DNA from: an uncultured Marivita sp.
Lineage (GTDB): Bacteria; Pseudomonadota; Alphaproteobacteria; Rhodobacterales; Rhodobacteraceae
Direction: 5' to 3'
DNA: 64,000 nucleotides
Assembly: GCF_947488135.1 (NCBI RefSeq)
Contig: NZ_CANKYW010000002.1
Location: 310,001-374,000, forward strand
The translations under genes and the position numbers were made by a program. Positions 29,311-38,385 of the stretch are shown in pieces; the stretch's first letter is position 1; every line of letters begins with the position of its first letter. The notes under the pieces were generated by a model. It was not told the DNA's origin. It worked only from the letters and a program-made list of their open reading frames with translations, and did no database searches.

Positions 29311-31566
29311 ATGTCCAATCCGAAGTTCACCCGCGAAGAAGCTCTTACCTTCCACCTCGAACCGACCCCTGGCAAATGGGAAGTACAGGCCACCGTCCCT
29401 ATGACCACGCAGCGCGACCTGTCGTTGGCCTATTCCCCTGGCGTTGCCGTTCCATGCGAGGACATCGCGAAAGACCCCGGTTTGGCCTATGACTACACCA
29501 ACAAGGGCAACCTCGTCGCCGTGATTTCCAATGGGACGGCGGTTCTGGGTCTGGGCAATCTTGGCGCGCTGGGCTCAAAACCGGTGATGGAGGGGAAATC
29601 CGTCCTCTTCAAACGGTTTGCCGACGTCAATTCCATCGACATCGAACTGGATACCGAAGACCCGGACGAGTTCTGTAAAGCGGTGCGACTTATGGGGCCC
29701 ACATTCGGAGGGATCAACCTCGAAGACATCAAAGCGCCCGAGTGTTTCATCATCGAACAGCGGCTCAAGGAAGAGATGGACATTCCGGTCTTCCACGATG
29801 ACCAGCACGGCACGGCGGTTATTTGCGCCGCGGGTCTCATCAACGCCCTGCATGTCTCAGGCAAAAAGATCGAAGACGTGAAGATCGTGCTTAACGGCGC
29901 GGGTGCCGCCGGGATTGCCTGCATCGAATTGCTCAAGCGGATGGGCGCGCGGCACGACAATTGTATCGTCGCCGATACCAAGGGTGTGATCTATCAGGGG
30001 CGCACCGACGGCATGAACCAGTGGAAATCGGCACACGCGGTGAAGACCGACGCGCGCACGCTGGAAGAGGCGATGGTGGGTGCGGATGTGTTCCTTGGTG
30101 TCAGCGCCAAAGGAGCCGTCACGCAGGACATGGTGCGGTCGATGGCGGACAATCCGGTGATCTTTGCAATGGCGAACCCCGATCCGGAGATCACACCGGA
30201 AGAGGCGCACGAAGTGGGGATGGATGCCATCGTCGCCACAGGGCGCAGCGATTATCCGAACCAGGTAAACAACGTTCTGGGCTTTCCCTACCTGTTTCGC
30301 GGTGCGCTCGACATCCACGCGCGGGCCATCAATGACGAGATGAAGATCGCCTGCGCACAGGCGCTTGCCGATCTTGCGCGCGAAGATGTGCCCGACGAAG
30401 TGGCGCTGGCCTATGGCAAGACACTGTCCTTCGGGCGCGACTATATCATCCCGACGCCCTTCGATCCGAGACTGATCCACCGTATCCCGCCTGCTGTCGC
30501 CAAAGCAGGGATGGAGACGGGTGCGGCACGGCGGCCGATCATTGATCTCGACGCGTACGAAGAATCGCTCAAGTCCCGCATGGATCCGACCGCCAGCATT
30601 CTGCGCGGCATCAACGCGCGGGCACGGTCGGCTCAGGCGCGGATGATCTTTGCCGAAGGCGACGATCCGCGCGTGCTGCGGGCGGCGGTGATGTATCAGC
30701 GGTCCGGTTTCGGCAAGGCGCTGGTCGTCGGCCGGGAGGCGGATGTGAAGGCCAAGCTCGAGGAAGCCGGTCTGGGCGACGCCGTGCGCGAGATTGAAGT
30801 GGTAAACGCTGCCAACACGCAGCACTTGGCCCGATACAAGGATGTTCTCTACGGCCGGCTTCAGCGCAAAGGCTATGACCACCAAGACATTCACCGCCTT
30901 GCTGCGCGCGACCGTCATGTGTTCGGTGCGCTGATGCTGCAACAAGGGCACGGTGACGCGCTTGTCACCGGGGCGACGCGGAAGTCGGCGCATGTGATGG
31001 AGCTTATCAACCACGTGTTCGACGCCGATGCGGCACACGGGGCCGCAGGAGTAACCGCGTTGCTGGTCAAGGGTCGGATCGTTCTGATCGCCGATACGCT
31101 TGTTCATGAATGGCCGGACGAGGAAGACCTTGCCAATATCGCCGAACGCGCTGCCGAGGTGGCCCGTCTGATCGGGCTGGAACCGCGTGTTGCGTTCGTG
31201 TCCTTCTCTACCTTCGGCTACCCGGTATCGGAGCGGGCCGAGAAGATGCACATCGCGCCACACGTCCTTGACCGCCGAGGGGTGACGTTCGAGTACGAAG
31301 GCGAGATGACCGTCGATGTCGCGCTGAACCGCAAGGCGCAGAAATACTATCCCTTCCAACGCTTGACCGGACCGGCGAATATTCTTGTCGTTCCGGCGCG
31401 TCATTCGGCGTCAATCTCGGTCAAGCTGATGCAAGAGATGGCGGGCGCAACCGTGATCGGCCCGATCCTGGCGGGCGTCGACAAGTCTATCCAGATTTGC
31501 TCAACCGCCATGACGGCTCAGGATATCCTGAACATGGCCGTTCTGGCGGCGTGTAAGGGGGGCTGA
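29311..31566 (+). CDS. maeB: NADP-dependent malic enzyme, MaeB type with phosphotransacetylase-like domain
   Basis: 751 residues. Oxidatively decarboxylates malate to pyruvate with NADP+. Residues 1-430: malic enzyme domains (PGVAVPCEDIAKDPGLAYDYT, DDQHGTAVICAAGLINAL, NGAGAAGIACIELLKRMGA). Residues about 440-751: a phosphotransacetylase-like domain (FAEGDDPRVLRAAVMYQRSG) that in MaeB proteins senses acetyl-CoA rather than catalyses. The kinase gene begins 2 bp after the stop. Confidence 0.96.
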   Translation: MSNPKFTREEALTFHLEPTPGKWEVQATVPMTTQRDLSLAYSPGVAVPCEDIAKDPGLAYDYTNKGNLVAVISNGTAVLGLGNLGALGSKPVMEGKSVLFKRFADVNSIDIELDTEDPDEFCKAVRLMGPTFGGINLEDIKAPECFIIEQRLKEEMDIPVFHDDQHGTAVICAAGLINALHVSGKKIEDVKIVLNGAGAAGIACIELLKRMGARHDNCIVADTKGVIYQGRTDGMNQWKSAHAVKTDARTLEEAMVGADVFLGVSAKGAVTQDMVRSMADNPVIFAMANPDPEITPEEAHEVGMDAIVATGRSDYPNQVNNVLGFPYLFRGALDIHARAINDEMKIACAQALADLAREDVPDEVALAYGKTLSFGRDYIIPTPFDPRLIHRIPPAVAKAGMETGAARRPIIDLDAYEESLKSRMDPTASILRGINARARSAQARMIFAEGDDPRVLRAAVMYQRSGFGKALVVGREADVKAKLEEAGLGDAVREIEVVNAANTQHLARYKDVLYGRLQRKGYDHQDIHRLAARDRHVFGALMLQQGHGDALVTGATRKSAHVMELINHVFDADAAHGAAGVTALLVKGRIVLIADTLVHEWPDEEDLANIAERAAEVARLIGLEPRVAFVSFSTFGYPVSERAEKMHIAPHVLDRRGVTFEYEGEMTVDVALNRKAQKYYPFQRLTGPANILVVPARHSASISVKLMQEMAGATVIGPILAGVDKSIQICSTAMTAQDILNMAVLAACKGG

Positions 31567-31568
31567 CC

Positions 31569-32444
31569 ATGGCGGTGTTTAACCTCGGCTCGATCAATGC
31601 GGACCTGTTCTATCAAGTTCCGCACCTGCTCGCGCCAGGGGAGACGCTTGCCTCAACCGACCACAGCCGAGGATTGGGCGGCAAAGGCGCGAATATGTCC
31701 GTGGCGATTGCCCGGGCCGCGGCGCGCGCGATTCATATCGGGGCGGTCGGTGCCGATGGGCGCTGGGCGGTCGAGCGGTTGTTGGAATACGGCGTCGACA
31801 CGCGCCATATCATCGAAACCGACACACCGACCGGTCACGCCGTCATCATGGTAGATAACCACGGAGAAAATGCGATCCTGCTGTTTCCCGGGGCCAATCG
31901 GGCTTTGACAGAGACACATATCGAGACTGCACTTGCGGAAGCGACCGAAGCCGACACCTTTCTGTTTCAAAACGAGACCTCGGCACAGATCGAAGCTGCG
32001 ACACTGGCCTCGGCCAAAGGTATGCGCGTGGTCTACGCAGCCGCGCCCTTCGATGCCGGTGCCGTCCAGGCCGTGCTTCCCTTACTCGACATCCTTGTGA
32101 TGAACGCGGTTGAGGCACAGCAGTTGTCGGACGCCACCGGTAGTGCGCTTGCCGATCTTCCGGTGCGGGATGTCCTCGTGACACTCGGGTCAGAGGGCTG
32201 CCGCTGGATCAATACGGATGAAGGAAAGGACCAAACCTTCCCGGCCATCCCCGTCACGCCCGTAGATACGACAGGCGCTGGCGATACGTTCACCGGTTTT
32301 CTCGTCGCGGGGCTTGATCGTGGGCTGCCGATGGAACAGGCGATTTCGCTAGGCCAACAGGCTGGCGCAATCATGGTCACACGGCATGGGACTGCGGATG
32401 TCATTCCGGACCTGAAAGACGTCGAGGATGCGCGTCTCAGTTAG
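31569..32444 (+). CDS. PfkB family carbohydrate kinase, ribokinase-like
   Basis: 291 residues. Signature 1 GLGGKGANMSVAIARAAARA (residues about 36-55) and signature 2 DTTGAGDTFTGFLVAGLDRG with the catalytic Asp. N-terminal NLGSINADLFYQVPHLLAPGE resembles ribokinases; the true sugar or nucleoside substrate cannot be told. Follows maeB by 2 bp, so probably co-transcribed. Overlaps the msrA end by four bases. Confidence 0.88.
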   Translation: MAVFNLGSINADLFYQVPHLLAPGETLASTDHSRGLGGKGANMSVAIARAAARAIHIGAVGADGRWAVERLLEYGVDTRHIIETDTPTGHAVIMVDNHGENAILLFPGANRALTETHIETALAEATEADTFLFQNETSAQIEAATLASAKGMRVVYAAAPFDAGAVQAVLPLLDILVMNAVEAQQLSDATGSALADLPVRDVLVTLGSEGCRWINTDEGKDQTFPAIPVTPVDTTGAGDTFTGFLVAGLDRGLPMEQAISLGQQAGAIMVTRHGTADVIPDLKDVEDARLS

Positions 32445-33103
32445 TTTCCGACAAACGGCGCGTCATTTCCCCAGAGTTGCTTGATCCGTTGATCCCGCCC
32501 GCAGCCTTCGCGATAGCGCTTGTAGGCGTCCTTTTGCAGGATCGGGCCAAAGCGGGTCAAAACACGGTTGGTCCCTTTGTAATAGTCCTGGTGGTAATCT
32601 TCGGCGTCGTAAAACGCTTTCGCATCGAGGATGGGCGTCACGATTGTACGACCAAGGGCTGCCTGCGCCTCGGCTTTGGCCTTCTCGGCGGCGGCACGTT
32701 CGGCAGAGTTAGAGACGAAAATCGCGGTGGCGTAGCTTTGCCCTCGATCACAGAACTGGCCGCCCGCATCGGTTGGGTCGATGGAGCGGAAAAAAAGGTC
32801 GTATAGCCGCGACCGGTCGATCACGCCACTGTCGTAAGTGATTTTCACGGCTTCGTAGTGACCGGTGCCACCTGCGGTAACTTGTTTGTAAGTCGGGTTG
32901 GCGACCGTGCCGCCGGTATAGCCGGAGACCGCTTCTTTCACGCCGCGAACCCGCTCGAAATCGGCCTCGACACACCAGAAACATCCACCCGCCACGATGA
33001 TATCGCGCGTTTCCGCGGCTTTGGCTCCTTGGGTCTGCAAGACGATCCCGGCCAGAATCGCGAGCGTGAGAAGAATGGGATGTGAGCGGCGAAGCGGGCG
33101 CAT
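32441..33103 (-). CDS. msrA: Peptide-methionine (S)-S-oxide reductase MsrA, secreted
   Basis: 220 residues from ATG 33103. Repairs methionine-S-sulfoxide. A signal peptide (residues 1-30, hydrophobic LLTLAILAGIVLQTQ ending AKAAE) points to the periplasm. Catalytic GGCFWC at residues 39-44 (Cys41); SGYTGGTVANPTYKQV and the HYEAVKITYD block follow. Longer in-frame reading upstream is rejected since it destroys the signal peptide. Confidence 0.95.
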   Translation of the reverse strand: MRPLRRSHPILLTLAILAGIVLQTQGAKAAETRDIIVAGGCFWCVEADFERVRGVKEAVSGYTGGTVANPTYKQVTAGGTGHYEAVKITYDSGVIDRSRLYDLFFRSIDPTDAGGQFCDRGQSYATAIFVSNSAERAAAEKAKAEAQAALGRTIVTPILDAKAFYDAEDYHQDYYKGTNRVLTRFGPILQKDAYKRYREGCGRDQRIKQLWGNDAPFVGN

Positions 33104-33264
33104 GAGAAAACTCCTTTGTTGCGAAGCAGTCTGCATCAGATCAAAACCGCGACGCAAATTCCCAAAGGCAATATCACTGGAAGGTGAGTAGGGGTTACCT
33201 CTTGCGTGACCGACAGGGTGAGATAGCGTCCGGAAAACATCTTTTCGCAATAGAGAGCGTGTCC

Positions 33265-33984
33265 ATGAAACTCGCGATGTGGTCAGGCCCGCGCAATCTG
33301 TCGACCGCAATGATGTACGCGTTCGCCCAACGCCGCGATTTTTCGGTTGTCGATGAGCCTTTCTACGGCCCCTATCTACGGTTGACCGGCCTGGATCATC
33401 CGATGCGCGAGGACATTCTACGCAGCAGGCCAGACGGTGCTTTCGAGGTGGAACAGTCTCTGATCGGACCGAACCCCGAAGAAAAACCGCATGTCTACCA
33501 CAAGCATATGTGCCAGCACATGATCCGAGGCATTCCGCGCGAGTTCATGGCGGATTGCGTGAACGTTTTTCTAATCCGCCACCCCGCACGCGTCGTTGCC
33601 AGTTTTGCCAAGGGTTACGCCCAGCTGACAGCGGATGACATCGGGTTCGAGGCGCAACTAGAGTTGTTCAAGCATGTCCGTGCCCTCGGTCAGACCCCAA
33701 TCGTGATCGACAGTGCCGATATCCGTAATGATCCCGAGGCAATGTTACAAAGGCTGTGTACTGCCATCGGTCTGGACTTCGATTCGGCCATGTTGACCTG
33801 GCCAGCCGGGCCGAAGCCCTATGACGGCGTCTGGGCGCCCCATTGGTATAAGTCCCTCCACGCAACGACGGGATTCGCCGGACCAGAAGGGCCATTGCCG
33901 AACTTGGTTCCGGCATTGCAGGAATTGGTAGAGCGGTCTCTCCCCGCGTATCGTGCGCTGGAAGCACAAAAGCTTCGGACCTGA
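33265..33984 (+). CDS. P-loop sulfotransferase-like protein
   Basis: 239 residues from ATG 33265. N-terminal KLAMWSGPRNLSTAMMYAFAQR is a sulfotransferase-type 5' phosphosulfate/P-loop; IRHPARVVASFAKGY resembles the 3' phosphate-binding region. Such proteins are often labelled branched-chain aminotransferase-like or sulfotransferase family; no substrate can be named. Single gene between msrA (divergent) and a secreted protein. Confidence 0.75.
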   Translation: MKLAMWSGPRNLSTAMMYAFAQRRDFSVVDEPFYGPYLRLTGLDHPMREDILRSRPDGAFEVEQSLIGPNPEEKPHVYHKHMCQHMIRGIPREFMADCVNVFLIRHPARVVASFAKGYAQLTADDIGFEAQLELFKHVRALGQTPIVIDSADIRNDPEAMLQRLCTAIGLDFDSAMLTWPAGPKPYDGVWAPHWYKSLHATTGFAGPEGPLPNLVPALQELVERSLPAYRALEAQKLRT

Positions 33985-34079
33985 AAAAATTTAGAATGGT
34001 TTGAAACTTTCGCTGTAGGTCCATCGTGGCTGTTGGTGTCCGCGGGAGATGTAATCCCGCATTCAACAGGAGACCGACA

Positions 34080-34493
34080 ATGAAACTCACTCTCTCGACC
34101 ACGATTTTCGCCCTGTCCGCCACCGTCGCAATGGCAGCGGGTCACTCGATGGCACCGGCCGTTGACGCAATGGACCAGGATGTGTCCGGCGGCACGGTCA
34201 CAGCCGCTAGCGTGATCGCGCCCGCAAACGGATGGCTGGTGGTGCACCGCACCGATGCCGAGATGAAGCCGGGCCCGGTCGTTGGATATGCCCCGCTGAA
34301 GGAAGGCGAAAACACCGATGTCGCCGCGATCCTTCAGGACGAGGTCGCATCCGGCGATATGCTGATGCTGATGGTACACGGTGAAGACGGTGGCATGTCC
34401 ACGGGTGTGTTCGAGTACACGCTTGGTGCAAAGGAAGACGGCCCGATCCGCGTGGACGACGCGCTGGTGATGAAAGTCGTTACGGCTAAGTGA
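34080..34493 (+). CDS. Secreted DUF7282-like protein
   Basis: 137 residues from ATG 34080, SD AGGAG at 34068-34072. Signal peptide MKLTLSTTIFALSATVAMAAG, then one beta-rich domain with NGWLVVHRTD, VVGYAPLKEGENTDV and LMLMVHGEDGGMSTGVFEY. The pattern resembles DUF7282, a small extracytoplasmic domain of unknown function; Met-rich (about 9 Met in the mature part), which might hint at metal or redox chemistry, but this is guesswork. Confidence 0.7.
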   Translation: MKLTLSTTIFALSATVAMAAGHSMAPAVDAMDQDVSGGTVTAASVIAPANGWLVVHRTDAEMKPGPVVGYAPLKEGENTDVAAILQDEVASGDMLMLMVHGEDGGMSTGVFEYTLGAKEDGPIRVDDALVMKVVTAK

Positions 34494-34514
34494 ACAACGC
34501 TCTCAATTGAATTA

Positions 34515-34553
34515 GTCCAAGGGCGCTAACTGGTTTTAATACAGCCCTTGGAC
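34515..34553. repeat. 10-bp inverted repeat after the DUF7282-like gene
   Basis: Arms GTCCAAGGGC (34515-34524) and GCCCTTGGAC (34544-34553), 19-nt AT-rich loop, 22 bp after the stop of the secreted protein gene. No T-run follows on either strand, so it may be a transcript-end hairpin or a protein-binding dyad. Confidence 0.55.
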
Positions 34554-34630
34554 ATACTTACCGTAAAAAGCACAATATATCGTGCCTTCGTCTAAAAACG
34601 ACTCGACTCCTTATCAATTTGCGGGAATCA

Positions 34631-34660
34631 ATAGGGTGCCTACTCCAATAGGCACCCTAT
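34631..34660. repeat. 12-bp perfect inverted repeat
   Basis: Arms ATAGGGTGCCTA (34631-34642) and TAGGCACCCTAT (34649-34660) around loop CTCCAA. Strongest hairpin of the region, without a T-run on the + strand. Confidence 0.6.
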
Positions 34661-34817
34661 GACTGTCGCAAACGGACAGGCTGTCCTAGAAAGACACCGT
34701 GAGATTCACGGAATTTGGCCTCCCCGTCAAGAGAATAGCGACGTCCTTCTTGGCTCCGGCATTTGTGTCGGTGCCTCGTACTCCGTTGGAACTCTTGAAC
34801 TGATGAAAGGTCAGACA

Positions 34818-34997
34818 ATGTACTTCGTTCTTTACAAAGACAACGCCGGTTATTGGCGTTGGACGCTTAAAGCGTCAAATCATGAGGCCATTGCCGTTTC
34901 TTCCGAAAGTTATGTACGGAAGACTGATGCGCAACATGGTATCAACCTGACCAAGGCAGCATATAACGCTCCGGTTTACGAGCGTGAGGCAGCCTAG
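34818..34997 (+). CDS. YegP-family (DUF1508) protein, single repeat
   Basis: 59 residues from ATG 34818, SD AAAGG at 34805-34809. One DUF1508 unit: YFVLYKDNAGYWRWTLKASN, then SSESYVRKTDAQHGINL. E. coli YegP has two such repeats; the function is unknown. Upstream region is unusually structured. Confidence 0.8.
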   Translation: MYFVLYKDNAGYWRWTLKASNHEAIAVSSESYVRKTDAQHGINLTKAAYNAPVYEREAA

Positions 34998-35008
34998 AAA
35001 CTGAAACG

Positions 35009-35028
35009 GGGCGAGCAACAGCTCGCCC
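35009..35028. terminator. Hairpin terminator between yegP-like gene and argG
   Basis: Perfect 8-bp stem GGGCGAGC/GCTCGCCC with loop AACA, between two converging genes (stops at 34997 and 35042). The T content downstream is weak (TTACCTTACT on +), so strength is uncertain; it can serve both strands. Confidence 0.6.
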
Positions 35029-35041
35029 TTACCTTACTACC

Positions 35042-36265
35042 TTACTTCAACCGACGATTCCGCGCCGCAAGCAGTTTGAGGCGAAGCGCGTTCAGTTGAA
35101 TGAAGCCCTGCGCGTCTTTTTGATCGTAGGCACCGGCGTCTTCCTCGAACGTGACATGCGCCTCCGAATAAAGCGAATGGTCTGACCAGCGTGCAACCGT
35201 GTTTACCGATCCCTTGTAAAGCTTCACGCGGACAGTGCCCGACACGTGCTCTTGCGAGGTGTCGATCAAGGCTTGCAGCATTTCACGCTCGGGCGAGAAC
35301 CAGAAGCCATTGTAGATCAACTCCGCATAGCGCGGCATGATCGAATCCTTGAGGTGGCCTGCGCCGGAATCGAGCGTGATTTGTTCGATCCCGCGATGCG
35401 CTTCGAGAAGGACTGTCCCGCCCGGTGTCTCATAAATGCCGCGCGATTTCATTCCGACGAAACGGTTTTCCACAAGGTCCAGACGCCCCACGCCATGCTT
35501 GCCGCCAAGCTCGTTCAGCTTGGTCAGGATCGTGGCAGGGCTCATCGCTTCGCCGTTGATGGCCACGGCATCGCCCTTTTCAAAGGTGATTTCGACCATC
35601 TCCGGTGTATCGGGCGCGTCCTCGGGGTTGACCGTGCGCTGGTAGACATAGTCCGGCGCTTCCTGGCCCGGATCTTCGAGAACCTTGCCTTCGGACGAGG
35701 TGTGCAACAGGTTTGCGTCGACGGAGAACGGCGCTTCGCCGCGCTTGTCTTTGGCGATGGGGATCTGGTTCTTTTCCGCGAAGTCGAGAAGCTTGGTGCG
35801 CGAGGACAAATCCCATTCGCGCCAAGGAGCGATCACCTTGATGTCCGGGTTCAGCGCGTAGGCTGCGAGTTCAAAACGCACCTGATCGTTGCCCTTGCCG
35901 GTCGCACCATGGGATACCGCATCGGCACCGGTTTCGGCCGCAATTTCGACCAGACGCTTGGAAATCAGCGGTCGCGCGATGGACGTACCCAGCAGGTACA
36001 AGCCTTCGTACAGCGCGTTGGCGCGGAACATCGGGAAAACGAAATCGCGCACGAATTCTTCGCGGACATCTTCGATATAAATATTCTCGGGCTTGATCCC
36101 CAGCATCACCGCCTTTTCGCGCGCCGGTTCAAGCTCTTCGCCCTGTCCAAGATCGGCGGTGAAGGTCACGACCTCGCAACCGTATTCGGTTTGCAACCAT
36201 TTCAGAATGATCGAGGTATCGAGGCCACCGGAATAGGCCAGCACAACTTTTTTGGGCGCAGACAT
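35042..36265 (-). CDS. argG: Argininosuccinate synthase
   Basis: 407 residues. Joins citrulline and aspartate with ATP, the seventh step of arginine synthesis. Opening [20 protein letters not shown] with the PP-loop [22 protein letters not shown], and [19 protein letters not shown]. Monocistronic; divergent from a membrane protein gene across about 100 bp. A long open frame on the opposite strand (35246-36367) is a GC-rich shadow. Confidence 0.97.
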   Translation of the reverse strand: MSAPKKVVLAYSGGLDTSIILKWLQTEYGCEVVTFTADLGQGEELEPAREKAVMLGIKPENIYIEDVREEFVRDFVFPMFRANALYEGLYLLGTSIARPLISKRLVEIAAETGADAVSHGATGKGNDQVRFELAAYALNPDIKVIAPWREWDLSSRTKLLDFAEKNQIPIAKDKRGEAPFSVDANLLHTSSEGKVLEDPGQEAPDYVYQRTVNPEDAPDTPEMVEITFEKGDAVAINGEAMSPATILTKLNELGGKHGVGRLDLVENRFVGMKSRGIYETPGGTVLLEAHRGIEQITLDSGAGHLKDSIMPRYAELIYNGFWFSPEREMLQALIDTSQEHVSGTVRVKLYKGSVNTVARWSDHSLYSEAHVTFEEDAGAYDQKDAQGFIQLNALRLKLLAARNRRLK

Positions 36266-36367
36266 GGGTTTTCCTTTAACGGGTTTGCCGGGGCGATTAC
36301 TTGTTTTTCAAAGCAGGGGCAAGAAGTCGCCTCTGCGCGGAGCAGTGGAACAAAGAAGGTGCGTGTG

Positions 36368-37120
36368 ATGCAAGGTTGGCAGATTTTCCGACATTCGTTC
36401 AATCTGGTGATGGCCAATCTGGATCAGGCTCTTCGCCTGTCGCTCGTGCTTTATCTCATTCAGAGCGTCTACACAGTCTACAGCTTTCTCAATCCGCCCG
36501 AGATGGCGGAGTTCGAGGGAACGCAGATTCCCGTGATGTCGCCCGAGACCATTCTGCCCACGATCCTGCTGGGCGTTCTGGCTGTCATCGCAAGCCTCTG
36601 GATCGCGGTCGCCTGGCACCGTTTTGCTCTTACCGGGGAAACCGCTTCCGGTTGGATACCGCAGTTTCATGGATCAGAGATCATGGGGTATCTCGGCCGG
36701 TCCATCCTGATCGGGATTCTCGTCGTGCTTGGTGTCGCGGTTGTGTCGATCCCGGTGGGGATCATCTCTATCGGACTGCCCGCGCTTGCAGGCATCATGT
36801 CGCTCCTACTGATCGGCCTTGGCGCTTACCTGTTTTTCCGATTGGGCGTGATGCTTCCCGCAGCTGCGTTGGGGGACAAGCTGACCCTTGGTGCCGCGTG
36901 GGACGCAACCCGCGGGCAAAGCGCCACCATATTGACGCTGTCCCTTATCGTCGTGGGTGCCAGCGTTGTCGTCCAGTTGCCATCATGGCTTAACGATGAT
37001 CCGAATTCGGTCATCAACGTGGTGTATTCCCTGGTCGTCAATTGGTTCGCGACGATCATCGGGATCTCGGTTTTGACCACGCTCTACGGGCATTTCGTCG
37101 AAAACCGGCCCATTGACTGA
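36368..37120 (+). CDS. Integral membrane protein of unknown function
   Basis: 250 residues from ATG 36368. Opening MQGWQIFRHSFNLVMANLDQALRLSL is followed by about six hydrophobic segments (for example TILLGVLAVIASLWIAVAWH and ILIGILVVLGVAVVSIPVGI). It resembles the YciC/glycerophosphodiesterase-membrane-domain type of six-helix proteins common in Rhodobacteraceae; no role assigned. ilvA follows after 38 bp. Confidence 0.75.
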   Translation: MQGWQIFRHSFNLVMANLDQALRLSLVLYLIQSVYTVYSFLNPPEMAEFEGTQIPVMSPETILPTILLGVLAVIASLWIAVAWHRFALTGETASGWIPQFHGSEIMGYLGRSILIGILVVLGVAVVSIPVGIISIGLPALAGIMSLLLIGLGAYLFFRLGVMLPAAALGDKLTLGAAWDATRGQSATILTLSLIVVGASVVVQLPSWLNDDPNSVINVVYSLVVNWFATIIGISVLTTLYGHFVENRPID

Positions 37121-37158
37121 TCATCTGCCCAGATGCACCAAGTCCCTGAGGGGGATGT

Positions 37159-38385
37159 ATGACTGATTTTGCCCAATCCGCGCGCGACGCGACACAAGCC
37201 ATGCGCGAGGTGTTCCCGCCAACGCCTTTGCTGCGTAACGCGCATCTGTCCGAGCGCTACGACGCGGACGTGTATCTCAAGCGGGAAGACCTCTCCCCTG
37301 TGCGCAGCTACAAACTGCGTGGCGCGTTCAACGCGATGCGCAAACGGCCCGAGGTCGATCTCTTCGTCTGCGCGAGCGCTGGAAACCACGCGCAGGGCGT
37401 TGCCTTCATGTGTCGTCACTTCGGCAAAAAAGGCGTGATCTTCATGCCGGTGACGACGCCACAGCAGAAAATCCAGAAAACCCAGATGTTCGGAGGAGAC
37501 AGCATCGAGATCCGCCTCACCGGGGATTACTTCGACGATACGCTCGCTTCCGCCCAGGATTTCTGCGCTAAAGCAGGGGGTCATTTCCTGTCGCCGTTCG
37601 ACGATGAGGATGTGATCGAAGGACAGGCCAGCGTTGCGGTCGAAGTGATCGAACAGTTGGGTCAGATGCCGGACCACCTTGTTCTTCCGGTGGGTGGCGG
37701 CGGTTTGTCTGCCGGGATGCTCAGCTACCTGGGAACGGCGTGTCAGTACACCTTTGTTGAACCTGCGGGCGGTGCTTGTCTGCGTGCCGCGCTTGAGGCG
37801 GGCAGGCCGGTTCGGCTCGATTACGTCAACACCTTTGCCGATGGTGCTGCCGTGGGTCAGATCGGTCAGAAGACCTTCGCCCGGTTGAACGGGATCGGTC
37901 TGGCCAACACATTGACCATTCGTGAAGATCGCCTTTGTACGACGATCCTCGAGATGCTGAATGTCGAAGGGATAGTTCTTGAACCCGCCGGTGCGCTTTC
38001 CGTCGATGCGCTTCAGGATTTGGGGCAGTCGATCAAGGGGCGCACCGTTGTTTGCGTCACCACGGGCGGCAATTTCGATTTCGAAAGACTGCCAGAGGTC
38101 AAGGAACGCGCGCAGAAGTATCTCGGGTTGAAGAAGTATTTTATCCTTCGCCTGCCGCAGCGACCTGGCGCGCTCAAGGATTTCCTGAATTTCCTTGGCC
38201 CCGAGGACGATATCGCCCGGTTTGAATACCTCAAGAAATCTGCGCGCAATTACGGGTCTGTCCTCATCGGGATCGAAACGCGCAATGCGGACAATTTCAA
38301 ACGCTTGTTCACGCAACTGGATAATGCAGGATTCACCTATCAGGACATCACCGACGACGATCTGCTGTCGCAATTCGTGATCTGA
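37159..38385 (+). CDS. ilvA: Threonine ammonia-lyase (threonine dehydratase)
   Basis: 408 residues. Deaminates threonine to 2-oxobutyrate for isoleucine synthesis. PLP lysine in VRSYKLRGAFNAM (near residue 53), GNHAQGVAFMC and the phosphate cup GGGGLSAGML. The C-terminal 80 residues (LRLPQRPGALKDFLNFLG) form one ACT-like regulatory domain, the shorter IlvA form. SD GGGGG upstream. The SDR gene starts on its last base. Confidence 0.95.
   Translation: MTDFAQSARDATQAMREVFPPTPLLRNAHLSERYDADVYLKREDLSPVRSYKLRGAFNAMRKRPEVDLFVCASAGNHAQGVAFMCRHFGKKGVIFMPVTTPQQKIQKTQMFGGDSIEIRLTGDYFDDTLASAQDFCAKAGGHFLSPFDDEDVIEGQASVAVEVIEQLGQMPDHLVLPVGGGGLSAGMLSYLGTACQYTFVEPAGGACLRAALEAGRPVRLDYVNTFADGAAVGQIGQKTFARLNGIGLANTLTIREDRLCTTILEMLNVEGIVLEPAGALSVDALQDLGQSIKGRTVVCVTTGGNFDFERLPEVKERAQKYLGLKKYFILRLPQRPGALKDFLNFLGPEDDIARFEYLKKSARNYGSVLIGIETRNADNFKRLFTQLDNAGFTYQDITDDDLLSQFVI

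Larger units (their letters stand above)
34494..34817. other. Structured intergenic region upstream of the YegP-like gene
   Basis: 324 bp, less GC-rich than its neighbours, with four perfect inverted repeats: GTCCAAGGGC/GCCCTTGGAC (34515-34553, 19-nt loop), ATAGGGTGCCTA/TAGGCACCCTAT (34631-34660, 6-nt loop), GGACAG/CTGTCC (34674-34686) and CCGTGA/TCACGG (34697-34711). An open frame from ATG 34659 runs into the YegP gene but its first 53 residues look like nothing known. Could be a terminator followed by a structured leader or small RNA. Confidence 0.5.

Noticed and set aside
29857-31404. 515-residue open frame opposite maeB
   Set aside because: Antisense shadow of a strongly conserved malic enzyme; composition Arg/His-rich, no family motif.
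34659-34817. Open frame from ATG 34659 as an N-terminal extension of the YegP-like protein
   Set aside because: Its 53 residues overlap three hairpins and match nothing; ATG 34818 has its own SD and begins the DUF1508 domain.
35246-36367. N-terminal extension of the 36368 membrane protein across argG
   Set aside because: Lies antisense to argG; the real protein starts at the ATG before MQGWQIF, where the hydrophobic pattern begins.
37084-38373. 429-residue open frame opposite ilvA
   Set aside because: Antisense of ilvA, which has clear PLP and ACT motifs.
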